The position numbers and the translations under genes were made by a program. A stretch of DNA of 64,000 nucleotides, from positions 1 through 64,000 of the forward strand of contig JAEZCT010000050.1 of assembly GCA_023433405.1 (NCBI GenBank). Reading direction: 5' to 3'. This stretch comes from Bacillota bacterium. GTDB lineage: Bacteria > Bacillota > Clostridia > Oscillospirales > Ruminococcaceae. This document shows positions 24,451 through 32,553 of this stretch, in pieces; the first letter of the stretch is position 1, and each line of letters starts with the position of its first letter. The notes beneath the pieces are model-generated. The model worked only from the letters and a program-made list of their open reading frames with translations, had not been told where the DNA came from and searched no databases.

Positions 24451-25809
24451 ATGAAAAACAGGATTATTGCTGCATTATTAGCAACGGTCATGGTTGTGAC
24501 TCTTTCTGCTTGCGGTGCTCCGCAAGGCGCGTCTTCCACGCCCTTGGCGTCCTCTCAGGCAGGCTCTGACCAGTCGAGCGGTGCCGCTGCCGAAAATGTA
24601 GAAATTCGGTTCACCTGGTGGGGTGACACAGGACGCCATGAGGTTTACAATGGAATTGCCGACCGCTTTGAGACGGCGAACCCCAACATTAAGGTTGTGC
24701 GTGAACCGAATTCTTGGGCGGATTACTGGGACAAGCTCGCTACCCAGGTTGCGGGAGGAAACGCTCCCGACGTAATTGGTATGCATCCCCAGTTTGCTTC
24801 GGACTACGCGTCCCGCGGCGCGCTCCTCGACCTGCAGCCCTACATCGACGACGGCACCATTGATGTCTCCAAGATGTCTAGCGGTATTGTAGAGGGCGGC
24901 AAAATCGGCGACCTGATGTGCATGATCAGCCAGGGCGTCACCCTTGTTACGCTGTATGCCAACATGAACATCCTCAACGACATGGGCATTGAGGTTCCCG
25001 CCTCCAACGAGGATTGGACTCTGGCGGAGTTTGAGGCGGCCGCAAAAGCCTTTACCGATGCCGCTAAGGCCAAGAACAGCGAGGTGTTATTTAGCACCGA
25101 CTGGTGTGCAAGTACCTTTAACGATCTTCGTTACTACTCCCGTCTGGTCGGTGAGGAGGCCTACACCGTAGACGGCAACATTGGCTTTACTGAGAAAACG
25201 GTTCTCGATTGGTTCACCTATTGGAAAAATCTGAGAGATTATGGCGCCATTCCCGATGCCGCCGCTTCAACAGAGGAAGCCGGGCTTCAGCTTGAGCTTA
25301 AGATGTTTACCCTTGGCAAGGCAGCCATCGCCAATATGCCCGCAAACCAGATGACCTTGTATGCGGCACAAATGCCCGGCGTCGAGCTTCGTCCCTTAAG
25401 ACGACCCATCGTGTCGGCAGAGAAGCAGGGCGTATTTATTGAGGGCGCGCATAACTCGGTGTATACAAAGTCCACACATCCCGCCGAGGCGGCTAAGTTT
25501 ATCAACTTCTTCACCAATACCGAGGACTCCCTTGATCTTTTGATGATGCAGCAGGGCATTCCGGCAAACGAGGATATGGCAAACTTCATTAAGCCCAAGC
25601 TCAACGAGGTTCAGGGTATTACCATTGATTTCGTTAACAGCTATCTTGAGGTTGCTACCGGCTATGTGTATCCTCCTAAGGGCGCCACCGAGGTAGAGGC
25701 GGCTTATAAGGATGCGGGCGCTTTGGTAGCCTTCGGACAGAAAACACCCGAGCAGGCCGCAAGAGACTTCACAAAGCTTGCCCAGGAGATTTGCGACAGA
25801 AACAAGTAG
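24451..25809 (+). CDS. CUT1 sugar ABC importer, solute-binding lipoprotein
   Basis: A 452-residue family 1 extracellular binding protein. The signal peptide ends in the lipobox LSAC (Cys21), followed by a Ser/Ala/Gln-rich linker. The mature part starts with the usual IRFTWWGDTGRHEVYNGIAD stretch and contains SWADYWDKLATQVAGGNAPDV. It binds a sugar or oligosaccharide at the cell surface. It is followed by two permeases but no ATPase, so a shared MsmK/UgpC-type ATPase encoded elsewhere is expected. Downstream catabolic genes suggest an acid sugar or polyol-derived substrate. Confidence 0.9.
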   Translation: MKNRIIAALLATVMVVTLSACGAPQGASSTPLASSQAGSDQSSGAAAENVEIRFTWWGDTGRHEVYNGIADRFETANPNIKVVREPNSWADYWDKLATQVAGGNAPDVIGMHPQFASDYASRGALLDLQPYIDDGTIDVSKMSSGIVEGGKIGDLMCMISQGVTLVTLYANMNILNDMGIEVPASNEDWTLAEFEAAAKAFTDAAKAKNSEVLFSTDWCASTFNDLRYYSRLVGEEAYTVDGNIGFTEKTVLDWFTYWKNLRDYGAIPDAAASTEEAGLQLELKMFTLGKAAIANMPANQMTLYAAQMPGVELRPLRRPIVSAEKQGVFIEGAHNSVYTKSTHPAEAAKFINFFTNTEDSLDLLMMQQGIPANEDMANFIKPKLNEVQGITIDFVNSYLEVATGYVYPPKGATEVEAAYKDAGALVAFGQKTPEQAARDFTKLAQEICDRNK

Positions 25810-25860
25810 GTTACAAGCCTTTGAGTAGGGCAAAGTTTATTGTAATGGGAGCGATCAGTT

Positions 25861-26745
25861 GTGAAGCTAAGTAAAAAAGCAAAAGCAGGCATTACAGGCT
25901 ACTTGTTCTTAGCCCCGTGGCTTATAGGCCTATTCTGCCTCACAGCTATCCCTATGATTGCGTCCCTCTACTTCTCGTTCACAAGCTATGACATGCTCAA
26001 TGCTCCCAACTGGATTGGACTCGCCAATTACCGGCAGCTAGCATCCGATCCCAAATTCCTCAAAAGCCTAAGCGTTACATTTAAGTTCGTATTTTTAAGT
26101 GTACCGTTACAACTAACCTTTGCATTGCTTGTTGCGCTCTTGTTTAAGCGCAACAGGCGGGGTGTAAGGCTTTACAGAGCAATCTACTACCTGCCGTCAT
26201 TGTTTGGCGGCAGTGTAGCGGTTGCTATTTTGTGGAGGCAATTGTTTAATAAGGACGGAGCTTTTAATCAGTTATTGTCTGTGTTCGGAATCAAGGGGAT
26301 CAACTGGATAGCGACTCCAGGCACCTCACTTTATACCCTTATTGTGCTTGCCATATGGCAGTTCGGGTCATCCATGGTTATCTTTCTGGCATCACTCAAG
26401 CAAATTCCTGTAGACTATTACGAGGCGGCGACCATAGACGGCGCGGGTAAGGTAAAGCAATTCTTTAAAATTACCCTTCCGTTGCTGACTCCCATGGTGT
26501 TTTTTAATATCGTTATGCAGGTTATTAACGCGTTTCAATCCTTTACCCCTGCCTACATTATCAGCAGCGGTACCGGCGCTCCGCTGGATTCCACCCTGTT
26601 CTATTCCCTTTACCTTTACATCAAGGCATTCGGTCAGTTCCAGATGGGCTATGCTTCGGCGCTTGCGTGGATTTTACTGCTGATTATTGGCAGCGTAACC
26701 GGCATTCTGTTCGCCACCGCGAAAAAATGGGTTTACTATGATTAA
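25861..26745 (+). CDS. CUT1 sugar ABC importer permease (MalF/UgpA type)
   Basis: A 294-residue permease with six predicted membrane segments, starting GYLFLAPWLIGLFCLTAIPM. The EAA loop reads YYEAATIDGAGKVKQFFKIT, the contact site for the ATPase. It uses a GTG start with GGGAG upstream. It pairs with the permease at 26758. Confidence 0.92.
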   Translation: MKLSKKAKAGITGYLFLAPWLIGLFCLTAIPMIASLYFSFTSYDMLNAPNWIGLANYRQLASDPKFLKSLSVTFKFVFLSVPLQLTFALLVALLFKRNRRGVRLYRAIYYLPSLFGGSVAVAILWRQLFNKDGAFNQLLSVFGIKGINWIATPGTSLYTLIVLAIWQFGSSMVIFLASLKQIPVDYYEAATIDGAGKVKQFFKITLPLLTPMVFFNIVMQVINAFQSFTPAYIISSGTGAPLDSTLFYSLYLYIKAFGQFQMGYASALAWILLLIIGSVTGILFATAKKWVYYD

Positions 26746-26757
26746 GGAGGAGAAGCG

Positions 26758-27606
26758 TTGAGCAGTAAAACGTCAAAAAGGACAAAAAACATCGTTTCAC
26801 ACTTACTGATCATCCTCTTTGGTCTGTTTATGATGTATCCGCTGCTGTGGATGATGAGCAGTTCCTTTAAAGAGGCGACAGAGATATTCCAAAGCCAGAA
26901 ATTCTTTCCGGCAAACTTCATCATTAAAAACTACGTTGATGGCTGGAAGGGGATGTCGGGCTACAGCTTCGGTCGCTTTCTTGGCAACTCCTTCTTTATT
27001 GCGGGAGTGGCAATCGTGGGTAACGTTTGCAGCTGTATTTTAGCGGCCTATGCCTTCGCAAAGGTAAAGTTTCCCCTTCGCAACATGTGGTTTGCAATCA
27101 TGCTGGGGACGATGATGCTCCCCCTTCATGTAAGGCTCATACCCACCTACATTGTGTTTAACTCGCTGGGCTGGGTCAACACCTACCTGCCGCTGGTTGT
27201 GCCGAAGTTTCTGGCGACGGAGGGCTTTTTTATATTTTTAATGACCCAGTACATGAGAGGCCTGCCAAAGGAGATGGATGAGGCGGCAACAGTGGATGGC
27301 TGCGGTCCGTTCCGGCATTTCCTGCTTATCATCGTACCGCTGTCGGTACCCGCCGTCATCACCACCTCGATATTCACATTTATATGGACATGGAACGATT
27401 TTTTCAGCCAGAACATCTACCTCAGCCAGATCGGGCGCTATACCGTATCCATGGCTCTCAGACAGTACACCGACGCAATGGGCAACAGCTCATGGGGGGC
27501 GTTGTTTGCAATGTCAACCATCTCGCTGATACCGCTGATGACAATGTTCATCGGTTTCCAAAAGTTTTTAATCGAAGGCATCACATCAGGCAGTGTCAAA
27601 GGCTAG
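26758..27606 (+). CDS. CUT1 sugar ABC importer permease (MalG/UgpE type)
   Basis: A 282-residue permease with six membrane segments. The EAA loop reads EMDEAATVDGCGPFRHFLLI, and the C-terminus GFQKFLIEGITSGSVKG is the typical MalG-family ending. A TTG start at 26758 is set by AAGGAGG 9 bp upstream. It follows the first permease by 12 bp. Confidence 0.92.
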   Translation: MSSKTSKRTKNIVSHLLIILFGLFMMYPLLWMMSSSFKEATEIFQSQKFFPANFIIKNYVDGWKGMSGYSFGRFLGNSFFIAGVAIVGNVCSCILAAYAFAKVKFPLRNMWFAIMLGTMMLPLHVRLIPTYIVFNSLGWVNTYLPLVVPKFLATEGFFIFLMTQYMRGLPKEMDEAATVDGCGPFRHFLLIIVPLSVPAVITTSIFTFIWTWNDFFSQNIYLSQIGRYTVSMALRQYTDAMGNSSWGALFAMSTISLIPLMTMFIGFQKFLIEGITSGSVKG

Positions 27607-27694
27607 AGCAGCTTGAATGTATGAACCGTAATTATAAATATTTCAGATAAGAAGGGCGCGTTTTGGCCATGGGCAAAGCGTGAGGGCGAATATT

Positions 27695-28123
27695 ATGAAG
27701 TCGTTTGCGACAGAGGATACCGGCAGGATTATTATAATAAGCCTGCAAAAGGGCGAGAAGATACTGGAAAGCATTGAGCAGGAGCTAAAAAAATGGGGCA
27801 TTGAAAATGCCGTCATGCTTTCCGGGGTTGGCTCGCTTAGAAAGGTGAGCTACCACTATATTGAAAACACCAACGATTGGCCCACCAACAAGTTTATCGT
27901 GGCCGACAGACCCATTGAGCTTGCCGCAATTCAGGGCATGGTATTAAACGGCGTGCCGCATTTACATATCGTTTCCTCCGACATGGATAACTACTTTGTG
28001 GGGCATCTTGAAAACGGCTGCGAGGTGCAGTACCTTGCCGAGATCCTGCTGCTTGAGATCAAGAACCCCGAAATCGTGAGAAAGTTTGACGAGTTTGGCA
28101 TCAGCTATCTCGACGAGGCCTAA
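27695..28123 (+). CDS. DUF296 / PPC-domain protein
   Basis: A 142-residue single-domain protein of the PPC (plant and prokaryote conserved, DUF296) family. Visible parts are IIIISLQKGEKILESIEQEL, the AVMLSGVGSLRKVSYHYI strand, and GVPHLHIVSSD with GHLENGCEV, the histidine-containing positions that bind a metal in bacterial trimers. Plants fuse this domain to AT-hook DNA-binding proteins; bacterial stand-alone forms have no proven role. The ATG at 27695 is preferred (AGGG 8 bp upstream) over a GTG 15 bp earlier. Its place behind a sugar importer suggests a small catabolic or sensing role. Confidence 0.82.
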   Translation: MKSFATEDTGRIIIISLQKGEKILESIEQELKKWGIENAVMLSGVGSLRKVSYHYIENTNDWPTNKFIVADRPIELAAIQGMVLNGVPHLHIVSSDMDNYFVGHLENGCEVQYLAEILLLEIKNPEIVRKFDEFGISYLDEA

Positions 28124-28133
28124 AATCATATTC

Positions 28134-28166
28134 AAAAAAACGTTTACTTTTTTAAGTAAACGTTTT
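28134..28166 (-). terminator. Terminator hairpin whose arms resemble the local operator
   Basis: AAAACGTTTACTT (28137-28149) and AAGTAAACGTTTT (28154-28166) form a 13-bp stem with a TTTT loop. An A7 run at 28134-28140 gives a T7 tail on the minus strand, so it terminates the LacI gene, whose last codons lie within it. Each arm contains AAACGTTTAC, the operator sequence at 24372, so the arms may also bind the repressor. Confidence 0.7.
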
Positions 28167-29243
28167 CTCAAAATCCTGTGATAAATTTTTCGCGGGAAAC
28201 TTCTTGGCAAAATTATCGGACGGGATGCTCATGGTGTTGCCGGCAATCATGGCCGGCTCAAAGATGAACTGCCTGTTTTTCTGGCGCGGATGTGTAATAC
28301 GCTCGAGAATGGCGTTGCCTACCCTTGTGCCAATTTCGTAGGGGTTAAAGCAGGCGACCGAGGGGCGGGTGGCCATCAGCTCCATGTTTTCTATTCCGTC
28401 GTAGGAGCAGATAGAGAGGTCGTCCGGTAGGTTTATCCCCTTGGCCTTGAGGCATTTTAGGGCACCGATGGACATCATGTTATTCATGCAGAGCACGGCG
28501 GTGGGCTTGTCGCTCATCTCGCACATGTACTCTATGGCCTGATAGCCCGATTCCAAGCGGAAATTGCCGGTGTACTGGTAGGGATAGGAGGATGTAACAG
28601 GCAACCCCGCCTCTGCCATTGCAGAGCAAAAGCCCTCAAACCGCTCTACGCTGTTGCTAAGCCCGGGGGTGCCGTTTACCACAAATATTTTGCGGTGACC
28701 CAACTGCAAAAGTTGCCTGGTTAACAGGTACGCTCCCTTAAAGTTGTTTGTATCAACCACATCCCCGTGAAATCCAGAAATATCCAGCTTTCGGTTGACG
28801 CAAACCATAGGAATGCTCTGGTTCATGAGCCCGATCAGCTCATTATTCTTCCCAGTGCAGTTGAGAATAAGCGCATCCACATTCTTGCTCCACAGCAGGT
28901 TGAGGTAGGAAAGCTCCCGCTCCTTTTTGTTGTCGGTGCTGCAAACCATCAGGCTGTAGTCCTCCTGCTTAATGACATCCTCAACCGCCTTCGCGATGGT
29001 GATATGGTATGTGTTTGAAATATCGGACATGATAAAGCCGATGGTTTTTGTGACGTTAATCTTCAGGCTTCTCGCAATCAGGTTGGGCACATAACCAAGC
29101 TCCGCCGCCTTCTCCAGCACCCGCTCGGTAATCTCGGGGCTGACGTAATAGTTCTGGTTCAAAACGCGGGAAACTGTGGCGATGGAAACATCGGCGGCTT
29201 TGGCAATATCCTTGACGGTGACGCGGGCGTTCTTATTATCCAT
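28152..29243 (-). CDS. LacI family transcriptional regulator
   Basis: A 363-residue repressor. The N-terminal helix-turn-helix and hinge region (VTVKDIAKAADVSIATVSRV) are followed by a periplasmic-binding-protein-like sensor domain (KTIGFIMSDISNTYH onward). ATG 29243 is preferred over an ATG two codons upstream because GGAG is then 9 bp away. It converges on the DUF296 gene and diverges from the catabolic operon at 29381, so it likely controls both the importer and the catabolic genes through AGTAAACGTTTACT-type sites. The C-terminal four codons run into the terminator hairpin. Confidence 0.9.
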   Translation of the reverse strand: MDNKNARVTVKDIAKAADVSIATVSRVLNQNYYVSPEITERVLEKAAELGYVPNLIARSLKINVTKTIGFIMSDISNTYHITIAKAVEDVIKQEDYSLMVCSTDNKKERELSYLNLLWSKNVDALILNCTGKNNELIGLMNQSIPMVCVNRKLDISGFHGDVVDTNNFKGAYLLTRQLLQLGHRKIFVVNGTPGLSNSVERFEGFCSAMAEAGLPVTSSYPYQYTGNFRLESGYQAIEYMCEMSDKPTAVLCMNNMMSIGALKCLKAKGINLPDDLSICSYDGIENMELMATRPSVACFNPYEIGTRVGNAILERITHPRQKNRQFIFEPAMIAGNTMSIPSDNFAKKFPAKNLSQDFEKTFT

Positions 29244-29380
29244 TTTCATATACTCCGACCATAGTAATTATAAAATATTATACCATTTACAAAAAACCAT
29301 GGGAATAGATATTTTTCACAACGAACACCGCTTAATTATTGTAGGATAAAACACATTTATTACAGAACGGGTGAAGGGAT

Positions 29381-30157
29381 ATGGTAATAGGCTGCGCTAC
29401 CGACATGGAGCATTACCAAATGCTCAAGGACTTAGGGTTTGATTATATCGAGCTTCAGGGCAAGGCAGTGTGCGCGATGGACGATAAGCAGTATCAAAGC
29501 GTCGTCAATACGGTGCGGCAGGGCACCCTTCCCTGCATGGGCTTTAACGCATACTGCGGTAAGGATGTGATTATTGCAGGTCCCGGCTTTAACGCTGCAA
29601 ACGCTTTTTCCTACGCAAAAAAGTGTGCCAAACGCGCCGAGGGGCTGGGTGTAAGAACCGTGGAAATCGGCTCGCCTTTTTCCCGGATGCTGCCGGAGGG
29701 GTACGACAGGGGTCTCGCAAAAAAGCAGGCTGTGGATTTTTTTGCGGCGACAGCGACGGCCTTTGGGGTTTATGATATCGCGGTTTGCGTAGAGGCGCTG
29801 GGCGTATGCTTTTGCAACTTTATCAATACGGTTGAGGAAGCCGTCGAGATTATCAAGGCCGCCGAAATGCCAAACCTTGGCTTGATATTGGATTTTTACA
29901 ACATGGAGCATAACAGCGAGGCGGATATGGATTTAGCCCCCTACGGGCAGTATATCCGCACGGTGCATATCTCGGATGACGACGGCTCCCCCCAAAGGCG
30001 CTATTTTTTAAAGGCAGAGAAATACCCAATCCATCAAAGCCGCATACTGCGTCTGATGGAAACGGGATATGACGGCGCAATCACCATTGAAATTGACCTG
30101 CAGGTTGACCCAAGCCTTGCCGGGGACAACCTGCGGTTTTTAAAAAGTATGCTCTAA
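29381..30157 (+). CDS. Sugar phosphate isomerase/epimerase-like TIM barrel
   Basis: A 258-residue member of the xylose isomerase-like (AP endonuclease 2) superfamily. The four expected metal ligands are visible in order: Glu in CVEALG, Asp in LILDFYNM, His in TVHISDDDG and Glu in AITIEIDL. Relatives interconvert keto sugars or dehydrate inosose. It is the first gene of the catabolic group divergent from the LacI gene, so it may carry out an early isomerisation of the imported compound. The substrate is not identifiable. Confidence 0.85.
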   Translation: MVIGCATDMEHYQMLKDLGFDYIELQGKAVCAMDDKQYQSVVNTVRQGTLPCMGFNAYCGKDVIIAGPGFNAANAFSYAKKCAKRAEGLGVRTVEIGSPFSRMLPEGYDRGLAKKQAVDFFAATATAFGVYDIAVCVEALGVCFCNFINTVEEAVEIIKAAEMPNLGLILDFYNMEHNSEADMDLAPYGQYIRTVHISDDDGSPQRRYFLKAEKYPIHQSRILRLMETGYDGAITIEIDLQVDPSLAGDNLRFLKSML

Positions 30158-30174
30158 CAGGTGGATATTACAGA

Positions 30175-30262
30175 TTTTGCACACACGCACATACACACTT
30201 CACATCACACACGACACACTTACAAAATCTCAAGCCTTTAAACTTCACACACATTACACAGG
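30175..30262 (+). other. CA-rich, G-poor leader before the keto acid cleavage gene
   Basis: The stretch is made almost entirely of CA, ACAC and TCAC steps (for example CACACACGCACATACACAC), with very few G. It ends in ACACAGGAGG just before the ATG at 30274. It should be unstructured as RNA and may expose the ribosome binding site strongly. The function is unknown. Confidence 0.5.
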
Positions 30263-30273
30263 AGGTCAAATCC

Positions 30274-31203
30274 ATGGCACAAAAAAAAGTAGTTATCTCT
30301 GCGGCAATCACAGGCGGTGTCCATACCCCTACCATGTCACCTTACCTGCCCAAAACACCGGATGATATTATTAAAAATGCGATTGACGCATACAAGGCGG
30401 GCGCAGCGGTGGTGCATATCCATGCGCGCAAGGAAAATGGGGAACCTACTGCCGACCACAAAACCTTTGAGTATATCCTATCCGCGATTAAAAAGGATAC
30501 CGACCTCGTTATCGGCATTACAACCGGCGGTGCGCAGGGCATGACGGTAGAGGAACGCTTTGCGGTTATTGAACGCTTTAAGCCGGAGATGGCCTCGGCA
30601 AACGGCGGCTCCATTAACTTCTGCTTTGCAAGGCTTGCCGATACGATGGATAAGCCCGACTACGAGTGGGAGGTTCCCTTTATTAAAAGAACCTACGATA
30701 ATGTGTTTAAAAACACCTTTAAGGATATGGAATACTGCATTACCATGATGAACAAATGCGACACCATGCCCGAGTATGAGGTGTTTGATTACGGTCAGCT
30801 CTCAAACCTTGCCTTTTTTAAGAAAAGCGGCGTGATTACACAGCCCATATACCTCCAGTTTGTACCCGGAATTATGGGCGGTATGCCCATTAGCAACGAA
30901 GGCATGATGTTTATGATCGACCAGGCGAAAAAGACCCTTGGCAGCGACATACAGTTTTGCAGCGTAGGCGCCGGCAGAAGAATGTTTCGCACCGAGACCC
31001 TTTGCGCCCTGAACGGCGGCAATGTTCGGGTGGGTATGGAGGATGGTTTGTACATTAAGCCAAACGGCGAGCTTGCGGTGGATAACGCGGCACAGGTGGC
31101 AAAGATAAAGGGCATTCTTGAGGCGCTAGATTATGAGATAGCGTCAACAGGCGAGGCGAGGCAGATGCTGCACCTAAAGGGAATCGATAAGGTTAGCTTT
31201 TAA
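30274..31203 (+). CDS. Beta-keto acid cleavage enzyme (BKACE, DUF849)
   Basis: A 309-residue TIM-barrel zinc enzyme. The start VVISAAITGGVHTPTMSPYLP and the metal-binding HIHARKENGEP (His-x-His) are those of Kce, the 3-keto-5-aminohexanoate cleavage enzyme of lysine fermentation. Family enzymes condense a beta-keto acid with acetyl-CoA to give acetoacetate plus a new acyl-CoA. The neighbours (thiolase, four-carbon acid kinase, SDR) are not those of lysine fermentation, so another beta-keto acid, perhaps from an acid sugar, is the likely substrate. An excellent AGGAGG precedes the ATG. Confidence 0.9.
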   Translation: MAQKKVVISAAITGGVHTPTMSPYLPKTPDDIIKNAIDAYKAGAAVVHIHARKENGEPTADHKTFEYILSAIKKDTDLVIGITTGGAQGMTVEERFAVIERFKPEMASANGGSINFCFARLADTMDKPDYEWEVPFIKRTYDNVFKNTFKDMEYCITMMNKCDTMPEYEVFDYGQLSNLAFFKKSGVITQPIYLQFVPGIMGGMPISNEGMMFMIDQAKKTLGSDIQFCSVGAGRRMFRTETLCALNGGNVRVGMEDGLYIKPNGELAVDNAAQVAKIKGILEALDYEIASTGEARQMLHLKGIDKVSF

Positions 31204-31221
31204 GGGTTCTGCGTCAACCCC

Positions 31222-31289
31222 GGTGCGCGATTACGATTTTATACGAAACTCTTAAAAAATTAGTACAAGGGTCGAATATCGTGCGCACC
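31222..31289 (+). promoter_or_regulatory. Stem-loop between BKACE and thiolase genes
   Basis: GGTGCGC (31222-31228) pairs with GCGCACC (31283-31289), with GAT/ATC able to extend inward past a mismatch. It sits in the 120-bp gap. There is no T-run, so processing or stability control is more likely than termination. Confidence 0.35.
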
Positions 31290-31323
31290 GCAAGCATGGG
31301 ATTAGAATTGTGAGGTAATATAA

Positions 31324-32514
31324 ATGTTTCAGGATGCAGTAATCGTATCCGCCGCGAGAACGCCTATCGGCAGCTTCGGCGGCTCCTTAAAGGATGTAAG
31401 CACCATCGAGCTTGGTGCCTTGGCGGTCAAGGCGGCGGTCGAGCGGGCAGGGGTTTCACCCTCGGCGGTGGAGGAGGTCGTCATGGGCTGTGTGGGCCAG
31501 TATGGGTTAAATCCCTTTTTGGCTAGACTGGTGGGGCTAAAGGCGGGGCTTTCGTCCGAAAGCTCCGGTCAGACGGTAAACCGGCTGTGTGCCTCAGGCT
31601 TGCAGGCCATCGTGACAGCGGCAATGACAGTAGACCACGGGGATGCCGAGATTTGTGCCGCGGGCGGCGCTGAGAATATGAGCAGCTTTCCCTACAGCAG
31701 CAGCCAGGCAAGATGGGGCGCCAGAATGGGCGACACCGCGCTGAAGGATGACCTTTCCACCGCGCTGTGCGAGCCGGTGGCGGGAATGAACGGTACCAAT
31801 ATCCATATTGGGATTACCGCTGAAAATATTGCGAAGAAATACGGCATTACCAGGGAAGAAGCCGACAGCTACGCGGTGCAGGGGCAGGAAAAGGCACACG
31901 CTGCAATCGCCGCCGGCAGGTTTAAGGATGAGATTATCCCGGTAGAGACTAAGGTAAAGCGGGAAACGAAGCTGTTTGATACCGATGAACACCCCCGCCA
32001 GACGGATATGGATAAGCTGGGTAGGCTTCGTCCCTTTGTCGATAGTAAGGGCATCATCACCGCGGGCAACGCCTCCGGCATTAACGACGCGGCGGCCGCG
32101 ACGCTGATTATGTCCGCAAAAAAGGCGGCGCAGCTTGGCTGTAAGCCTCTTGCAAGGGTGGTGGATTATGCGGTTGCGGGGGTAAACCCCGACTATATGG
32201 GGATGGGGCCGGTTGCGTCCACCCAAAAGCTGATGAGCAAGCTGGGTATGAGCCTTGAGGAGGTCGGGCTGGTGGAGCTCAACGAGGCCTTTGCGGCACA
32301 GGCCATAGCCTGTATACGCGAGCTTGGGCTTAACCCCGAAATCGTCAATGTAAATGGCAGCGGTATCTCCTTAGGGCACCCAATTGGGGCGACCGGCGCG
32401 GTGATTTCTGTAAAGCTATTGCACGAAATGAGGCGGCGCGGCGTACAATATGGACTTGCAACCCTTTGTATCGGCGGCGGGCAGGGCCTTAGTGTTTTGT
32501 TTGAAATGCTGTAA
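31324..32514 (+). CDS. Acetyl-CoA acetyltransferase (thiolase)
   Basis: A 396-residue thiolase of standard length. The acyl-accepting cysteine is in TVNRLCASGLQAI (about residue 88). NEAFAAQA, the C-terminal GHPIGATGA and the second catalytic cysteine in LCIGGGQG are all present. It interconverts acetoacetyl-CoA and two acetyl-CoA. Next to the keto acid cleavage enzyme it would recycle the acetoacetate unit once activated; no CoA transferase is visible in the operon. Confidence 0.93.
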   Translation: MFQDAVIVSAARTPIGSFGGSLKDVSTIELGALAVKAAVERAGVSPSAVEEVVMGCVGQYGLNPFLARLVGLKAGLSSESSGQTVNRLCASGLQAIVTAAMTVDHGDAEICAAGGAENMSSFPYSSSQARWGARMGDTALKDDLSTALCEPVAGMNGTNIHIGITAENIAKKYGITREEADSYAVQGQEKAHAAIAAGRFKDEIIPVETKVKRETKLFDTDEHPRQTDMDKLGRLRPFVDSKGIITAGNASGINDAAAATLIMSAKKAAQLGCKPLARVVDYAVAGVNPDYMGMGPVASTQKLMSKLGMSLEEVGLVELNEAFAAQAIACIRELGLNPEIVNVNGSGISLGHPIGATGAVISVKLLHEMRRRGVQYGLATLCIGGGQGLSVLFEML

Positions 32515-32553
32515 GCGCACCCGCGCGGATGGTAGAAAGGAGCAGGAGCCGCC

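Noticed and set aside
30175..30262. Possible CRISPR-like or tandem repeat array
   Set aside because: The CA-rich stretch has no repeat unit of constant length and no spacers; it is low-complexity sequence only.
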